DNA of 64,000 nucleotides from Liolophura sinensis. Taxonomy: Eukaryota; Mollusca; Polyplacophora; Chitonida; Chitonidae. Shown here piece after piece: positions 10,401-34,580 of the stretch. Position 1 is the first letter of the stretch. Each line of letters begins with the position of its first letter. The notes beneath the pieces were generated by a model that saw only the letters and a program-made list of their open reading frames with translations, did no database searches and had not been told where the DNA came from. The stretch lies in NCBI RefSeq assembly GCF_032854445.1, contig NC_088295.1, positions 63,533,249 to 63,597,248 of the forward strand, written 5' to 3'. Both the position numbers and the translations under genes were made by a program.

Positions 10401-12149
10401 CTCTAAATGGCTAGGTCACTGAAGTCATGACTTCAGTGCTGTTCTCAGACACTATTTGCCAAAGGTTGTTAATTTGTTCCAGGCAATTTGTTAGGTTATT
10501 CCAGGCAATGTTTTGGGTTATTCCAAGCAGTTCGGTTTTCTCCAAGTGGAAAACTTGTCACCATCTTATTACATTAAACAACAATCAAATAAATGAATAA
10601 ATAAATATTTATGAGAAGATATAGTACCCAAGATTTATTGTTTTGTACAAAGTATTGTTGTACATGTATACAGGCACTTCACAAATTAATGAATGATTAT
10701 GGCTTAAAGCCACATCAGCAATTTTCCAGCCATATCATGGCGAGCTGTTCATCAACTAGCAATGCATTCACATGACATAATGTTGTCCGTTTTATACCTA
10801 TTTTTTGGATAGTGTAATTTTGTGATATTTGATGTTTGTGGGCAGTTTTTTTAGCAATATGCTTTTATCTGCTATGTTTACTGGGCATATATATTGCATC
10901 TGTTTGCAAAATGTGGATATTTCCTTGGTTTTTACAAATACTTGTAATTCTTATTTTTCAGAAATAAGTTTTTGTTTTTTCACATGTGTAAATGTATTTT
11001 AACACTAGTATTAATGTTTTGTTTTGAAATAATTATAATTTATTTATACTGTTCTTTAAAAATACAAATGTGAACAACAAAAGACAATGTGTGGATAGAA
11101 CCTGTGAATCCAGTAATCTTCCGTTAAGTATGAATATAGAATTTTTAATTGCATAATTATATAAGTATGGATAAAATTTGTCAGTTTAGTACTTTTTAAG
11201 GGTGGATAAAACTACAAAAACGTTCATCAGGTACTATTTTGTTAAGTACGAATAGAACTTGTAAATCCAGTAATACTCCATCAGCAGTTTCTTGTGTAAA
11301 TTTCGTGGTTCACATGCTTGATGGATGTGTTAGATCTGGTATTCTTACAAGTGCAGGCTCCAGCTGCTAATTTGACTGCTAATTTTTCATTTCTGTAAGC
11401 TTTAGGCTCTTATTAGATCATAGGACATCCTGGTAATGTTACGATGTGGGACAATTGGCTCAGATTTTGAGCAGATTTTTCGAATGTTACATGTTGGAAG
11501 TGTATTTATTCTAATCTCTCTTTGAAATAGTTTACAAACATTTTACTTTGGCTGCACTGCAAACAAATGTAAAATATTTATTGTCTTGTTGTTTAGCACC
11601 ATATTGAAGAAATTTTCACAAGAAATCTCTCAGATCTATTGACATTCATTCCTTCATGGTGAAAGATTTTGAGTATTTTATATTCGGGGTAATTGGCTTG
11701 TCAGACTTATTCTACAATGTTAAGCACTTTATGTTTTTGTACACACTGGGTTTTATAAAATATTTTGATGTACTGTATCTACAATATTCATATTTTACAT
11801 GTAACTGATGTGTGAAAAAGAGCTTAAGGATTGGAATGATGACTCTGTCAGGATGCACAGCAGTCTGTGGGTTCGGTTGTTCCATCGTCATGGTGATGTC
11901 CCTTTGTGCAGTGACCTCTTATGGAATGGTGGGACAAATCAGTGCATTATAATATTGGCATTTTAGTAATGCATATTATCCATATGACTTTCATTTCCTA
12001 AAATATTAATATTTCAGGATTTGGCAAGGTAAGTTGGGTAATTCGAGCCATCTTTATGTGGATAATTTTCGTTATTTTATAGATCTGTCCATGTTAAAAA
12101 GCACAGATGTGCCCCCGCACTGCCGTAAAGTGCTAAGGGGCATCACCAT

Positions 12150-12290
12150 GATTTTCTGAATGCCGAAACTGAAGACTCTTGTATAGGTGTTAGTTTACAC
12201 ATACCTTAATTCTTATAATTTCTTAATGATGAAACTGAAGACTCTTGTATTGGTGTTAGTTTAAACCTACCTTAATTCTTATAATTTTTA
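12150..12290. repeat. Direct duplication of about 75 bp ending at a MITE
   Basis: The words gaaactgaagactcttgtat and taccttaattcttataattt occur twice. The second copy runs straight into the left end of the MITE at 12270, and the first carries only that terminal stretch, so the duplication includes the MITE tip. Confidence 0.7.
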
Positions 12291-12502
12291 GGACATATAG
12301 TAGTAGTGCTGAAAGCCAAAAAAATAAAAATATTTCTCTCCCAGTTTTATGAATATATAAATATAGAATAAGACATGAATATATTGTTCGTCAGATGGAC
12401 TAACCATGTGAAAAAAAAAGAAACTAAATATTCCTGCTACAATTACATGTTCATTGGCTAAAAGGAGCAAACCAGGTGTCCCAAAAGTTATAAGAATTAG
12501 GG
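12270..12502. mobile_element. MITE family 1, copy 3
   Basis: The best-kept inverted ends of the family: left ccttaattcttataattttt and right aagttataagaattagggg. Interior matches copy 2 in the same orientation. About 233 bp, longer than the other copies because of an AT-rich expansion near 12320-12370. Confidence 0.78.
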
Positions 12503-13100
12503 GTACATGTATTTGTCTAAATTGATTGTACACACATCTACAAAGCTCTCTCTGTTTTCATGTGGGGAGTGAGATCTGCAGAACAACATCTACCCCTTCT
12601 CATCAAAGGTGACACGCATATGGATCCAAGTGGCATAAAATGTGATAATAAAGTAGGTGTATTGGCAGTACTAAGAATTTAAATTTGGTTCTGTTTTGTT
12701 TCAATGTTTTGAAAAAGGGTGTGTGATACTATGTCACAGTGCAGTCTAATGCTGTGTGGGTGCACCAAATTAGTCTCTGCCCTCAAACTTAAGTCAGAAC
12801 TTCACACTAATATGAAGTGACAAATTTATCTGCAATAGATGGATTTGAACTCCTGTTGACATACATCTTTACAATACACTTGTACTGAAGAATATTTCTT
12901 GTACACATTGTAATATGAGTGGTCAGAGAGAATAATGATTGGAGGAGACAATCGGTCTGCCCGTTCTGCAGGGTTAACCTGACAAACCACAATATGTGAG
13001 GCCTGTATTGTCATCAAGGGACTATTTGTCTGATCAATCAAACACTTATATATAGTGAAACCTACAGCCAGGAGCAAACCACAGCTGTACGACGGAACAA

Positions 13101-13300
13101 AATTTATTTATTTATTTGTTTGATAGTTGTTTTACGCTGTATCCAAAAATATTTCACTTATATGACAGTGGTCAACATTATGGTGGGAGGAACGACCATC
13201 CGCAGGTTGTTACCACATACAATTGACGAGGAAGACAGCATGAGCTGGACTTGAACACACAGTGATTGCATTGGTGAAAGGCTCCCGGGTTAATGAAATT
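13101..13300 (-). mobile_element. SINE copy, minus orientation, 5' truncated
   Basis: On the minus strand it reads gtgttcaagtccagctcatg (B-box region), then aacctgcggatggtcg, cccaccataatg and an aaat tail, matching the full copy at 37766. The A-box region is lost or decayed. Confidence 0.75.
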
Positions 13301-13700
13301 CCTCCACAGTTTGCCCTGTGTATCAACCTTTATCGATATATATGCCTCGAAAAGTTGAGAAAAAAATTTTTTTTTGAAGTTTTTTCCCTCTCACTCACAA
13401 AATCTCACTGTATATAATGATTCTGAGGAAAGTGCTCCGCCGGAAAATGCTTGTATCTACTCACATGTCACTGCAATCTCATGGCATGGCAGCTGCTGAC
13501 AACATAACTGATCAAGTTATGTGTGGTAGCAGAAATCTGATTACCCCGCCAATAGCTGTCCATATGTGGTGGTGAAGTAGGAATATTGCTGAGTTGCCTC
13601 CCTTGAATAACTGTTCACTGAGCCGATAGCTCTCGCGGGAGCATCATACGTTAGCTACACTCTTTACAAGTTCACTTGGTCTACATAATTTTCTTACAAT

Positions 13701-16700
13701 AAGGAATGAAATAGTAATCAAGTTGTTATTTTTTGTCAGACTGAGACAATACTGCCTTTATTATTTAATCAACAAGGACATTCACAATATCCAGTAATAT
13801 TATGCTGTGAACACATCTACTGGGTACAACAAGGGGCTGTATATCATTAATAAAACAATGGCAACAAAAATACTGTGACCTTTGATATTAACTGCAGCAA
13901 AAGGTGGACTTAAAACGAAGTAAACATCATATCCTTATTAGCTAATGATTTTGCTGTATATCCCTAGAAAAGTTTCACTTCTGCACTGCTATACTCCCAA
14001 ACAGATGCATGATATCGGGACCAATCCCAAGTCTACCTGTATGCTGGTGTGGATAAATATATATTTCTATATGTACATGTACATGTGTAAGACAGAGAAT
14101 CAAATACATTGCCTGGTGTAATATACATACAATAAACTTAACAAGGGGTCATATCACTATATCCATAAATAATCTACAATAACACACAGGAGGTAAATCA
14201 CTACAAAACTGAGCAATGCTTCAAGAAAAAAAATAATAATAATAAAACAAGAAAGAAAAAATAAGAAAACTGTGACAGTATAATCTAATTCTATAACAAA
14301 GTGTTATAACAGATCCTGAAAATGGGCTGTGGGGATGCCAGCTGTACGCAGGACTCTCACTCAGTATGTTTTCACAGTGTTAAAAGATTGCTGTTTTTTA
14401 TGTGTATTTTATACGGTAGCAAATTATGAATATAATATTATATATTTGTATTGGTTTTTTCTGGGTAGTTCAGTTGTATTCTGTGCGTCTGGATGAAATA
14501 TGTGTAACGTTATCAATGCCCTGATACATTGGTGAGTGTATTTTATTCCACATTACCCGAAAAATTAAAGTAACTTACAGGAAGGGGCCTTAAGACTTTT
14601 AATAATTTACAGGGTCTCAAAAAGCTGCAAATCAGATTGTGTAGCACTTTGAGAATTACTGGTAGTACATAAATGAAAGATCAGCTTCATACAAATACTT
14701 GCATACTCGTGTGAAAGATTCATTTCATTCAACAGTACGCATGTGGTAAAATAACTGGCAGAAAAAGAAACCCATACACAATTAACAACACTAACACTTC
14801 TGCAGCCCATGCAGCCCATATTCAGAATCTGGTCTCAGTCTGGTCTCTAGGTCTAAGTAAAGAGAAAAATTGAGAGATGTGCCAATCAGAAGTTTAAATA
14901 CATAGACATCCATCGGAACAGTACAGGGAAGAGGACTGGAATTTAAACCATGACCAGCAAATATATATATGGACCATTGGATGACATTGTGGAAGGATGT
15001 CAAATTAAATGCAGCTTGATTAAACCGTGTACACACTGCTGGTCCCTAAGTTAAATCCAATTCTTTCTGTCCACCCATCTGACCGTTTCTGGGTCGACTA
15101 GCTGAGATTCAGTTCAGGTCTCATGCACATTTACTATGTCCTCTTTAGTTGTATTCAGTAAAGCTCTGGGAAAACTATTTGATCCCTTAAAATGACACAT
15201 TCCATTTTTGTAGAGCTGATGAAATTCATACTTCAAGCTGTAGAAAGTTGTTCCATTTTGACCAAATTACATGTCTTAAAGGAATTAGATATATGTTTTC
15301 ATATATCTTGATCATTTTTATCTTTAATGTACATATTTCTTACATTGCCCCATGTGTATGGATAGACAAGCCATGTGTTGGCTGCTGACAGAATGTGAAA
15401 ACACTGATAATACATTATGTACATTTTGACCTTAATCTCTGAAGATCTCTCAACAAAGGGAACTAATTCAGTGCAACTTGGTCCAGCTTATTGAGTGAAC
15501 TGTAGACAAGAGTATTTAAACAAATGTATATTGTAGTGAGATCCAAAAGAAAATCTTTAAAACATGACTTGGAATGCTGTACTGTCCACAGTCCTTTTTA
15601 TGTCTTTCCATGTACAACTGAAAGATTTGTATGTATGTTGACAAAGGATTTTTGACAAGTTTGGTCAGTCATGGAATGCGATAGAAGCAGATTCTGGTTA
15701 TTTAAATGCCAATCTTTGTGAAAAGTTTTTAGGATGAATACCAGACAGGTTAAACCACAAGATGTAAAGTATAACCATATACATGTACATATATGTACTG
15801 AACAATAAAACCATAGATCTCGAAAGTGTTTTCAGCTGTATATAATAAATGTGACACAACCGTTAGCATCACAAGAAACTAAACATATAATATTATAATA
15901 CCCTTATTTGAATTAGGGAGTCCTCCTATGGTAAATAAATAAATATAGAACATATGTCATAAATATGCCACCAACAACCATATACATCATAATCCATAGT
16001 TCTTGATACATATTAATTATCTGTATATATTTTGGATCTAACCCAAAAAAACAAAAAAAAGGAAATCAGTTGTTTATCCTTAAGACCAAACACATTTACC
16101 CGTGTTCTTCTTCTAGTTCGTGATTATACTGTAGATTATACTGTGGTACATGTACCTCTCTTAGTTGAGCTTACACCATCTAGTCTGTTAACTTCAACTT
16201 AAAATTCATCAATGTTAGCCATATGGTACAGCAACCAGTATTTTTCAGCTGGCAAAATGAAAGAAAACCTCAAATAAGCACTTCCCAATGCATGGCTGTA
16301 TAGAATTTCTTTCAGGACTAATTCACACAATTAAAAATTTCATTAATTCAGTTACTGTCTTGATTTTTCAAATTCCCGGTACGTCACATAAATATGTCAT
16401 CCTATCTTAATTTGTTTTCCTTATTTAACATTATTTCTTCTCTAATTCTTTTCTCAGAAATTATGATGAAAACTGTCATCGACAAAATATCACATTTACA
16501 AGAAACAATGTTCTAAACAACAAATCTACAATTCTATATACACAGCTGTATCACATGTTAAAAACACTGGGTGTGAAATGTAACGTTTTCATTAGTGTAA
16601 GACTCAGGCACCTTAACATTAAGCTTGTGAATGTTTCCAGCTCATACATTCCATCCAGACTGGAAATTGAGGTTTGATGCTTTCTTTCACACCTTCCAAG

Positions 16701-17575
16701 TTGCCTTGTTTTATTTCAACTTTAAAGAGGCATTAAAAAATTCTGTCAAATCTTGTAAAAGCCCAGCTTGCCTTAAAAAGCTTTAACAAAAATTCTTATA
16801 AAGAAGCTGAAACAAGTTAGAGCTTATTGATGTAAATCAATGGACATTTATCAAAACTCACTTCTCTCCTGTCCACATTTCTGGTAGATGTTGCCTGGTA
16901 ATGATGGTTATAACTCTAAAGGTTAAATCTTGATTTTTCCAGTAAATGTTTTCCCAGTAAGTTACATATTTGTTGATTTGTTGACACATAATCCCAGACC
17001 TTAATAACCATTTGTAGATTATTACGTACTGTGACACCAAATGGTGAACATATGTAACAATTTGTAGATATATATATAAGTATATATATGTATAATCCAT
17101 TGTGACGCTAAATTGTTGTTGTTGTTAGCCAAATCATGATTCAATCACGTACACAGAAGACATGGGAATTCGACTAGCTTTCCACTCCACCTCATTCAGT
17201 AATATTAATGCCTCATCTCATTTCCCACTCTTGGCACAACAACAGCAAACATCTTTGACCTTGACACCTTGTCAGCGGTCGTGACCTCTAAGCATATAAA
17301 GGCTAAATGTCCCATAGAATACTTGGGCCATTCTCCCAAGCGTGCTCGCACACACACGACAAGTAGAACAAGCCCACAATAACCCTGTCCTTGAACGGGA
17401 ATAAAATAGTATTTGGTGTGAGGAATTTTAATCAGATTTGTCTACACATTGTCTCTGGGGCAATACGCAGCCAATGTCAACACCTTTTGCCATTGATTAA
17501 AATAGCACTGAGCAGTGGAGTTTAGAACTGTCTATGGTGTCACCTGCCCGCGCTTACACGTCTTCGCATGTGATT
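13701..17575 (-). other. Probable synaptotagmin-1 3' UTR and flank
   Basis: 3.9 kb without coding exons downstream of the synaptotagmin stop. It is AT-rich and largely free of the SINE and minisatellite sequence that fills the rest of the window. Several minus-strand AATAAA words exist, one at 13757-13762, but none can be chosen. Long 3' UTRs are common for neuronal synaptotagmin-1; the extent here is inference. Confidence 0.35.
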
Positions 17576-27081
<9,506 letters not shown>

Positions 27082-27103
27082 TGTCAGGTGTCACCGCTAG
27101 CTC
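27082..27103 (-). other. Putative 5' UTR part of synaptotagmin-1 exon 1
   Basis: On the minus strand the sequence ccctgttgacag precedes 22 bases and the ATG. This looks like an acceptor, implying that the transcript starts further upstream and that the 5' UTR is spliced. Confidence 0.5.
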
Positions 27104-27197
27104 TGTCAACAGGGATATGAACAACAGGTAAGTAATATACAATGTGGTTAAAGTTTTACCTGTTTTTACATATACCTGCAAAATCAGGTAGGTCTTA

Positions 27198-27403
27198 CCC
27201 TATTTCTAATTTTTGGGACACCTGGTCTGCTTATTTTAGCCAATGTACATGCAGCAGGAATACTGAGTTTCTTTTTTCTCACCTGTTTGGACCATCTATT
27301 GAACAACATACTAACATCTTTCCTTTCTAAAGTGGTGATAAAGAAATGTAATATTCTGCTTTCAATGCTGCTAATATCTGTCCCAAAAAATATCAGAATT
27401 AGG
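27198..27403. mobile_element. MITE family 1, copy 4
   Basis: Left tatttctaatttttgggaca and right tgtcccaaaaaatatcagaa form the inverted ends. Interior (ccaatgtacatgcagcagga) matches copy 1 in the same orientation. Confidence 0.78.
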
Positions 27404-27445
27404 TTATGTGAAGAAGCAAAGTGACTCCATCCAATATTAGAAAAT

Positions 27446-27491
27446 CTGGAGTACAGCATAAAACACCAATAAAACAAATAAAAAAAATAAA
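27446..27491 (+). mobile_element. SINE tail fragment, plus orientation
   Basis: gtacagcataaaacaccaat followed by an aaat-rich tail. Only the extreme 3' end of the SINE is present, about 40 bases after the MITE. Confidence 0.6.
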
Positions 27492-28787
27492 TCACCAAAA
27501 TTAGTGCTCAACCATACTACAAAGCTAAAACCACGTCAAACCTCTTCAATGAGTTTTTCATATCAACAGAGAAATTGAATGTTAAGGTTTTTTTTTTAAT
27601 TTGACTTTTTGTGTGTGTGCTTTCGTTCTTATTTTATATTTATGATCTCCTTTTGTATGTTACAACATCTATGTTAAAAAGCAATATAGTATACACTTAA
27701 GAAAACTATAAAGTGTTGCACATGTGTACTTGAATGAACGAACATGTGTTAGAATTATTAAAGCACATCCTAAAAAGTCAGCATTCCTTGTAGTATATTT
27801 CAGTTTCACGTTGAGTTTATAGTTGACATGGAACACATGACAAGGTTCTAACAAATACACTTGGGTTTATAAACCCACAGTGATGTAATGCTCTCCTGTC
27901 TACAACACCTCTGAACAATGATGACACATCAGGCGTACATCACAACAACATCAATTCCAGGGATTTTCAACCATGAATCAATTTCTCCATGCATATACAA
28001 GTAACTGTACACAGATACAAATGTCAAAATTCCCAACAGGCACCATGATGCTGTTCCACATCCCTAATTCATAAGCTGATCGAATAATGTTTTTCTCTCA
28101 TATTACGCGGTTTTAAATATTACAGATTTATTTTTCAGTTATACCTGTGGGCGTATGATGCAGGTGTGCATCAGTACACAAGGAAGTAAGGTGATTTTAT
28201 ATCAAATGAGACAGCTATGGCTCTTACCAAAGCAGCTTATCTTGCCTAGAGGCAGCTACCTGTTTCTATATGTAGGAGTTTGTTACCTAGGCAACACATT
28301 GTTAATGGAAATATGACAGGAAAATTATGAAAAACAAGCTTCAGATGACAAGGTGGTAAAACTGATTTGAAGGTTGGCAGCTAAATTATAAAAATACAGC
28401 TCTGCAATCTTAACAGAAATAATGCAAAAACAAAAAAAAACACACACATAAAAATTAACAGTTGAAAATGTGAACTTTTACACAAATCAATACACATTAG
28501 AGGATATAAATAGTTAAATTTCATCCACACACTGTGGGAAAAAATTTAATCACAGAGGCAGTGATAAATGGAAGTAAAGTGTTTGTGCAAGCAAAATTAT
28601 TATTTCATTAAATCTGCTATTCAGTTTGAACAATAACTTCGTCAGAGATGTCCATGCGCCTGGATGCCACAATAGTATCACTTGTTAAATATTTGCCTGC
28701 AATATGTGCCCTGAATACAACACAGTCTCTCAGCCGTATGCGTAGACAAGCAGGGCAAAGCCAGCAAGAACACGATTGGTTATAAAT

Positions 28788-28957
28788 TTATACGTATGTG
28801 GGAAGGTCTGTCAGCAACCTGCGGATGGTCGTGGATTTCCGCCGGGTTCTGTCCGGTTTCCTTCCACCATAATACTGGCTGTCACCGTATAAGTGAAATA
28901 TTAAGTGAGTACGGCGTAAAAAACCAATGAAATAAATAAATAAATATAAATTTATAC
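28788..28957 (+). mobile_element. SINE copy, plus orientation, 5' truncated
   Basis: gggaaggtctgtcagcaacc, tgcggatggtcgtgg, ccaccataatactggctg, cgtataagtgaaat and an aaat tail follow the full copy at 37766 base for base with few changes. The tRNA-like head is missing. Confidence 0.85.
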
Positions 28958-29519
28958 ATGCATGATTACACTGCCACATGTACCTGTATAAACAGTGTGG
29001 GGAAGGAGATCAGGGGTACCAGCTGTTTGCATAGATATGTTGACAGATACCTCCTAAACCTATCCAACCTACCTGTATATGGATAGGTATCACAACAACC
29101 TCTGTAGCCAGTAAATCTATCCCCCAAGGAATCACATACAGGATCTAATAACTGTGTTAACACATTACTAAGCCCAGAGCACATCTGCATCCATGGGGCT
29201 TTACTCCGCTGTTCACTGTCTACGGCCTGATAGCTACCAGAGCTGACAGAAATCGCCAGCACTCACACTTATCAATAGCCGTTGCCTGGTGACCAAGTCT
29301 TCTATTGACGTACTCTGAAGAGAGGATAATTTGTTTTCTTTCCACATGGCCATTCCGCAGCCTATATACTTGTCCACATGATACTTAAACATATGGAAAT
29401 CTATCAACCATGAACATGACACTGTTTCTGACACAGATTTGTATGTCAGGTACAGAAAAAAACATCATCTGGAGAGAGTGACAGATTCCAGGCTGACTGA
29501 GCTGGAACAGAATTCAACC

Positions 29520-29555
29520 ATATTCTGTTCCATATTCTGTTCCATATTCTGTGAA
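29520..29555. repeat. 13-bp tandem repeat, 3 copies
   Basis: Units of ccatattctgttc in a row. Small local expansion. Confidence 0.75.
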
Positions 29556-30769
29556 TATCCCATTTTATCCCTTCAGGTTTACTAATCTTTTTACAACAGC
29601 ATACACTTATTAAATCCGTCACAATGCCATGGCTTAACAGTGGCTATAGCCAATATAAACGCTATTGTCTCACCCATTATTTTGTAAGTATATTAACAAA
29701 TAAATCAATTCTCCTCTCCGACCTCGACTCTCATCATTACCCTCATCATCTGAATAAATGATACGTCACTGATCATAACAAGGTAAACAAGCAGTGCCTG
29801 TCCGACTCAGGCCTGTGATTTGTCAACAAATGAACTAATTAACCAATCACAGCAGTGGCCATCCACCATACAATGATAAACACACAATGATCTAAAAATC
29901 CATGTATGGCTTCTACTCCATGCTATGTGTGTACATTTATATGAAAATAAATCGTACGACGTTTTAATCATTTTTCTCTTCATTTGACTGAATGACAAAA
30001 TGACATAGAGGAGAGCCAGTAGATCTTGAAGGATGCTTTGTAGTTCATTTTGACCCTACTGCCTTACCGATGAAAAGTTTCTACTCTGAATTAAATCTAT
30101 GGAAACAGTCTTGCAACAATTTACTGATCACCACAAATTAGATCACTTGATGTGGTTGTTTTGAACATTAGAATGCTTCTGAGCTGAAATCAATAGCCTT
30201 TTGTTCAGAAAGACATACTGACATTGTCAACTACAAAGACTTGCATGCGAATATAAAGACAAAGACTAATGGAACACTGCAACTCGATCCTGAACAAGAT
30301 ATCACAGATCTGATATTATTAGGCCTTAATATCAGGGACTAACTGATATCTTACCCCCAGGTGGAAGGCAAGAGTTGTACGCTGAATATGTGTACCTGTC
30401 TGTTCACAGAGCCAAGGTTATCTGTACATTCCTAACAATTAACACAGGTATTGTGAAGCTTGCTTTATGCCAAAGTAATGACAATGTACAGCAACTTACT
30501 GAACAGCTTCGTCGACATATTATAATGAAGTACTACATAGATTACATGCGTTCAAGCACTTGTGCATTTGCACAAGTGTAAACGCCCGCAACAACCCTGT
30601 CCTGTAACCATAGTCAGCATTATATATTCCAAATTTTAGAACAGATACATGTATTCCTGTTATTCTTCAAACTTTTCGCATGTTTGCAAGGTCTATAATT
30701 ATTCAAGCATACTGGCACATGTAGGCAATATTAGTATTTGGTGTAGACTGATATAATTATGTTGTAACT

Positions 30770-31345
30770 GTTGTACATGTAACTATACTGGAATCCAATG
30801 TTTGATGTGGTAACTGGTGTAACTACTGTTTACTGGCGTCCAATAGACCATATGGTAACTGTTGTAACTATACTGGAATCCAATGTACCATGTGGCAACT
30901 GTTGTAACTATACTGGAATCCAATGTACCATGTGGTAACTGGGGTAACTACACTGGCGTCCAATGTACTATGTGGTAACTGTTGTAACTATACTGGAATC
31001 CAATGTACTGTGTGGTAACTGGTGCAACTATACTGGAATCCAATGTACCATGTGGTGACTAATCCAATGTACCATGTGGTAACTGGTGCAACTATACTGG
31101 CGTCCAATGTTCCATGTTGTAACTGGTGTAACCATACTAGAATCCAATGTACCATGTGGTAACTGGTGCAACTATACTGGCATCCGATGTACCATGTGGT
31201 GACTGGTGTAACTATACTGGCATCCGATGTACCATGTGATGTCTGGTGTAACTATACTGGCATGCAATGTACCATGTGGTGACTAATCCAATGTACCATG
31301 TGGTAAATGGTGTAACTATACTGGCATCCAGTTGGTAAATGATGT
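30770..31345. repeat. Minisatellite, 40-bp unit, about 14 copies
   Basis: Units read taactatactggaatccaat then gtaccatgtggtaactggtg, with gaatcc/gcgtcc/gcatcc variants and a few truncated units near 31060 and 31285. The end is degenerate. An open frame on the minus strand here is a by-product of the repeat. Confidence 0.88.
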
Positions 31346-32081
31346 AACTATACATGTGGTGGATACATACTGTGTTTTCTTTAATACCATTAAGTGAACT
31401 GATACATGTGCCAGTCTGCTTTAGATGACAGAGATCCAGAGGCACAAATTTTACTGGGGCCAGCTGCTTGCTGTAAGCATCTGGCAAATTACAGTCAACG
31501 CCATCATTATAAATAATTAACAGTGTATCTGCGTTTCTGACATCCAACTGACCTGCTCACAGAGGTCATACAGAATTAGATCCCCCAAGGTGGCGTGTTA
31601 AGACAATGGTCAGATTACGGTCACCACCAATGTGGCCCTTTATGACATCCTTTCTGCTCATAGTACTATTGTAAACTCTCAGTAAACTTGTAGTCATTAC
31701 TAACTCAGTCATCATAGGACCGCATCTGATACAGAGACGCTCAGGATCGCATTAACCAAGATATTCACCATCTCATTTCCTGTCACTTGGTTTTAATCAA
31801 GATGCATGTAAATGCAAATGGCCACTATGAGGACACGGTCAGTTCAGCCATTGATCTGGTGATAGTTCTAAGGAAAACATGCAGATGTAAATGTTTTTAA
31901 TTTACATTTGAACTCTTAATGCTTCAGATTAATTATAGGAGCCCTGTAAAAAAAATTTTTCATCCATATGGAAAGGTGTTTCTACCTTCAAACTATGTAT
32001 GCAATGTACCTGTACAAATGTAACAATATAACTCATTTTGAGGGAAAATATGTTGGATGACAAATACATCAAATGCTGATT

Positions 32082-32270
32082 AATGAATTTATTTACTTAT
32101 TTATTTATTTAATTGTTGTTCAATACCATAATGACACTAATGAAATTTTAAAGGACGTAGTTCAGTTTCACAATGGGCAGAAGAAACAGAGAGTGCCAGT
32201 TGTAAAGCGCCACATCTTACCCAGTACCTGACAAACCTCCTGGCTTACAGCCACAGTTCTTCTGTTTCTT
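32082..32270 (-). mobile_element. Diverged SINE copy, minus orientation
   Basis: atttatttacttatttattt tail complement, then decayed sequence including ttgttgttcaataccataat and acctcctggcttacagc. The last word also occurs in the copy at 21913, supporting the assignment. Confidence 0.5.
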
Positions 32271-34580
32271 CAGTTAATCCAACAAGAACCAATTCAGCAG
32301 TAATTCCAGTCCATATGGAAACCCTGAACAATTCCATATTTAATGATGATCACATGATTTCTATTTATAGAGCAGACCGATAAAACCGACAACCCACTGT
32401 GTTGGCCAAGCAGAAATGCTTCCATCCAGCCAATATCAGTGACATTTATGCTGATTTTACATGTAGCTTTTTCTTCATCAGATTTCAAAATTGCGTTTGA
32501 CAACAAAGAGACAGTCACATAAGTAATGCACATAACATTATACGGGCTTGAGGAAGCTTCGACAGATTTTATCTTTGTTTTGATGTCTATTCTACTGATA
32601 TTTTAACACTGCCATACAGAAGAGTACTGGCATTTCAAATATATGGTGCCGCCTGTTTGGTTAAAGAGTTAACTGAGGGTTTAACTGGGCAGAAGCCTAG
32701 CTCCTGATGCCATAGCTACATAAAGCAGGCTTGACATTTTACATTTACAATCAAAAAGCCCAAATCACTGTTATATTTATTAATAAATATAATTTTAATA
32801 TAATTAGATAATTTAGATATAAATACATAATATATTTTATGTATTTATATCTACAGCTATGAGATTCACTTGAAGATAGGAGAGACCTACATGTTCAGTA
32901 CATAGTACATGTATACAATCATACATGTTGGAACCTGCCATAATGATATAAATGCCCTAGACTGTAGATTGTGTACCTGATTTAGTCCAGGTTACTTGAT
33001 CTCTCCAAGACACACCATCAGAGCCTATTGCTCCCGTACTCTGTCGAAAAACACCTGGTATTCAGGTACAAGTGGAAAGTGACGTAATATATATCAGCCA
33101 ATGAAAAAGCCAAACACCTTGGCAAATTGTTACTAACTGGAGAGAGTGTGCCTTCATTAATATTCACATAACGCCCCTTGAGGTAGCTTGTTGATTACCC
33201 AGTCTTGCATTTCCAACGCAAAAAAAATGACTTGCACCTTTCCCAGCGTCACCGATTATACCTGCAAGTGAACCATAAATAGCCTCCATACTTAAAACTT
33301 CATCTCCGTCAGCCCATGTGGTAAAATTTGGCCTGTATTCACCTTCTCACTTCGCTTAGTCACACTCATTTTCGATAGCAACATGTCACGTCTTACTATG
33401 ATACAGTTGTTTCCACTGGGCATTCTGGATTATGTTAATTAGCCATCTGTATCAGATGTGTGAGCTCTTTCAGTAGAGCTATACATATAGTAGATGGAAG
33501 GCTATGGGTCCCTGCATGAGTTAAGTCCACACTTTACACATGCAGTCAAAAATCAAAAACATATTTCAGATTGATTTAACTAACTTTTGGTCCTGGTTAC
33601 AAACTGATCATCATCGTCATCATCATCAACACCCTGGCATGAACATCCAACTGTCAGTCTAGATTAGACCACTTTGTTAGACTGACACATAAACACCAGC
33701 AAAAATGACCCAGGCATACTGACCAGTACTACTCAAACTGACCCACTTGTCCTAAATGTTAACATGCCACAGGGTTACTAATGCCAGTTTTTTTTTGTGG
33801 TTGACTTTATAGGCGACATGTTTTGATAGGAATCCATGACCCATGAGAGTTGCACAGCAGGGTCATGCATAAGGTACGTTCATGCTCTGGTGGATTAATG
33901 CACGGTAAGGTAAAATGTCCTCTACGTCACAGTGCAGCTGAGTGACTGATTTCTATAAAGTTAATGGTGAGAGTCAGTGGACCAGTTCAAATGTGTGAGC
34001 TACAATGTAAACATAAGTGACAGCATGACTACAGGTCAAGCTGAAGCTTGTAACATTAAAGTATACATACTATATACTTACAATCCCGCATCTATACAGT
34101 CCAATATACATGTATGCTAATTAGTCTGCGAACAACTTTTCAAGTGAAAAACCCACCATTAAACAAAATTTTCCTCTTTTTTTTGTGGGAGATTTAGAGC
34201 AGATTTTCAGAGGTGAATAAATTGCCCCCAAGCACTTCTGATGAATTTGTATATAAAAACACACCATGTGTAATGTACAGGAACATACATGTATATGTAC
34301 ATAGAAATGAAACAGAGAGGAAAGGAATAAGAATGCTGGGAATTAACAGTTGAAAAAGTAGTCTTATAATTATGTGACGGCAAATTTTCTCTGTGTGCAG
34401 GCATGCTAAAAAAAAAGGTTGGTGTCATGGATTTAATAATATAAATTAATTGGGAAAGCATCATTTAATTATCATACTGGATAAGAGTTTCTATATTTAC
34501 TGTACATGTAAACATATTTTCAAAGGTAGTAGCCAGTAAGCCCAGGGCCTGGGGCTATTTGTGGCCCTCTAATAAAATAG

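Larger units (their letters stand above)
9877..13700. other. 3' flank of the coiled-coil gene and intergenic space
   Basis: The 3' UTR of the coiled-coil gene starts here; its end is not obvious because the AATAAA words near 10600 lie inside SINE-like tails. The stretch also contains two MITE family 1 copies, SINE fragments, a short direct duplication at 12150-12290 and otherwise AT-rich DNA. No coding exon seen. Confidence 0.6.
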
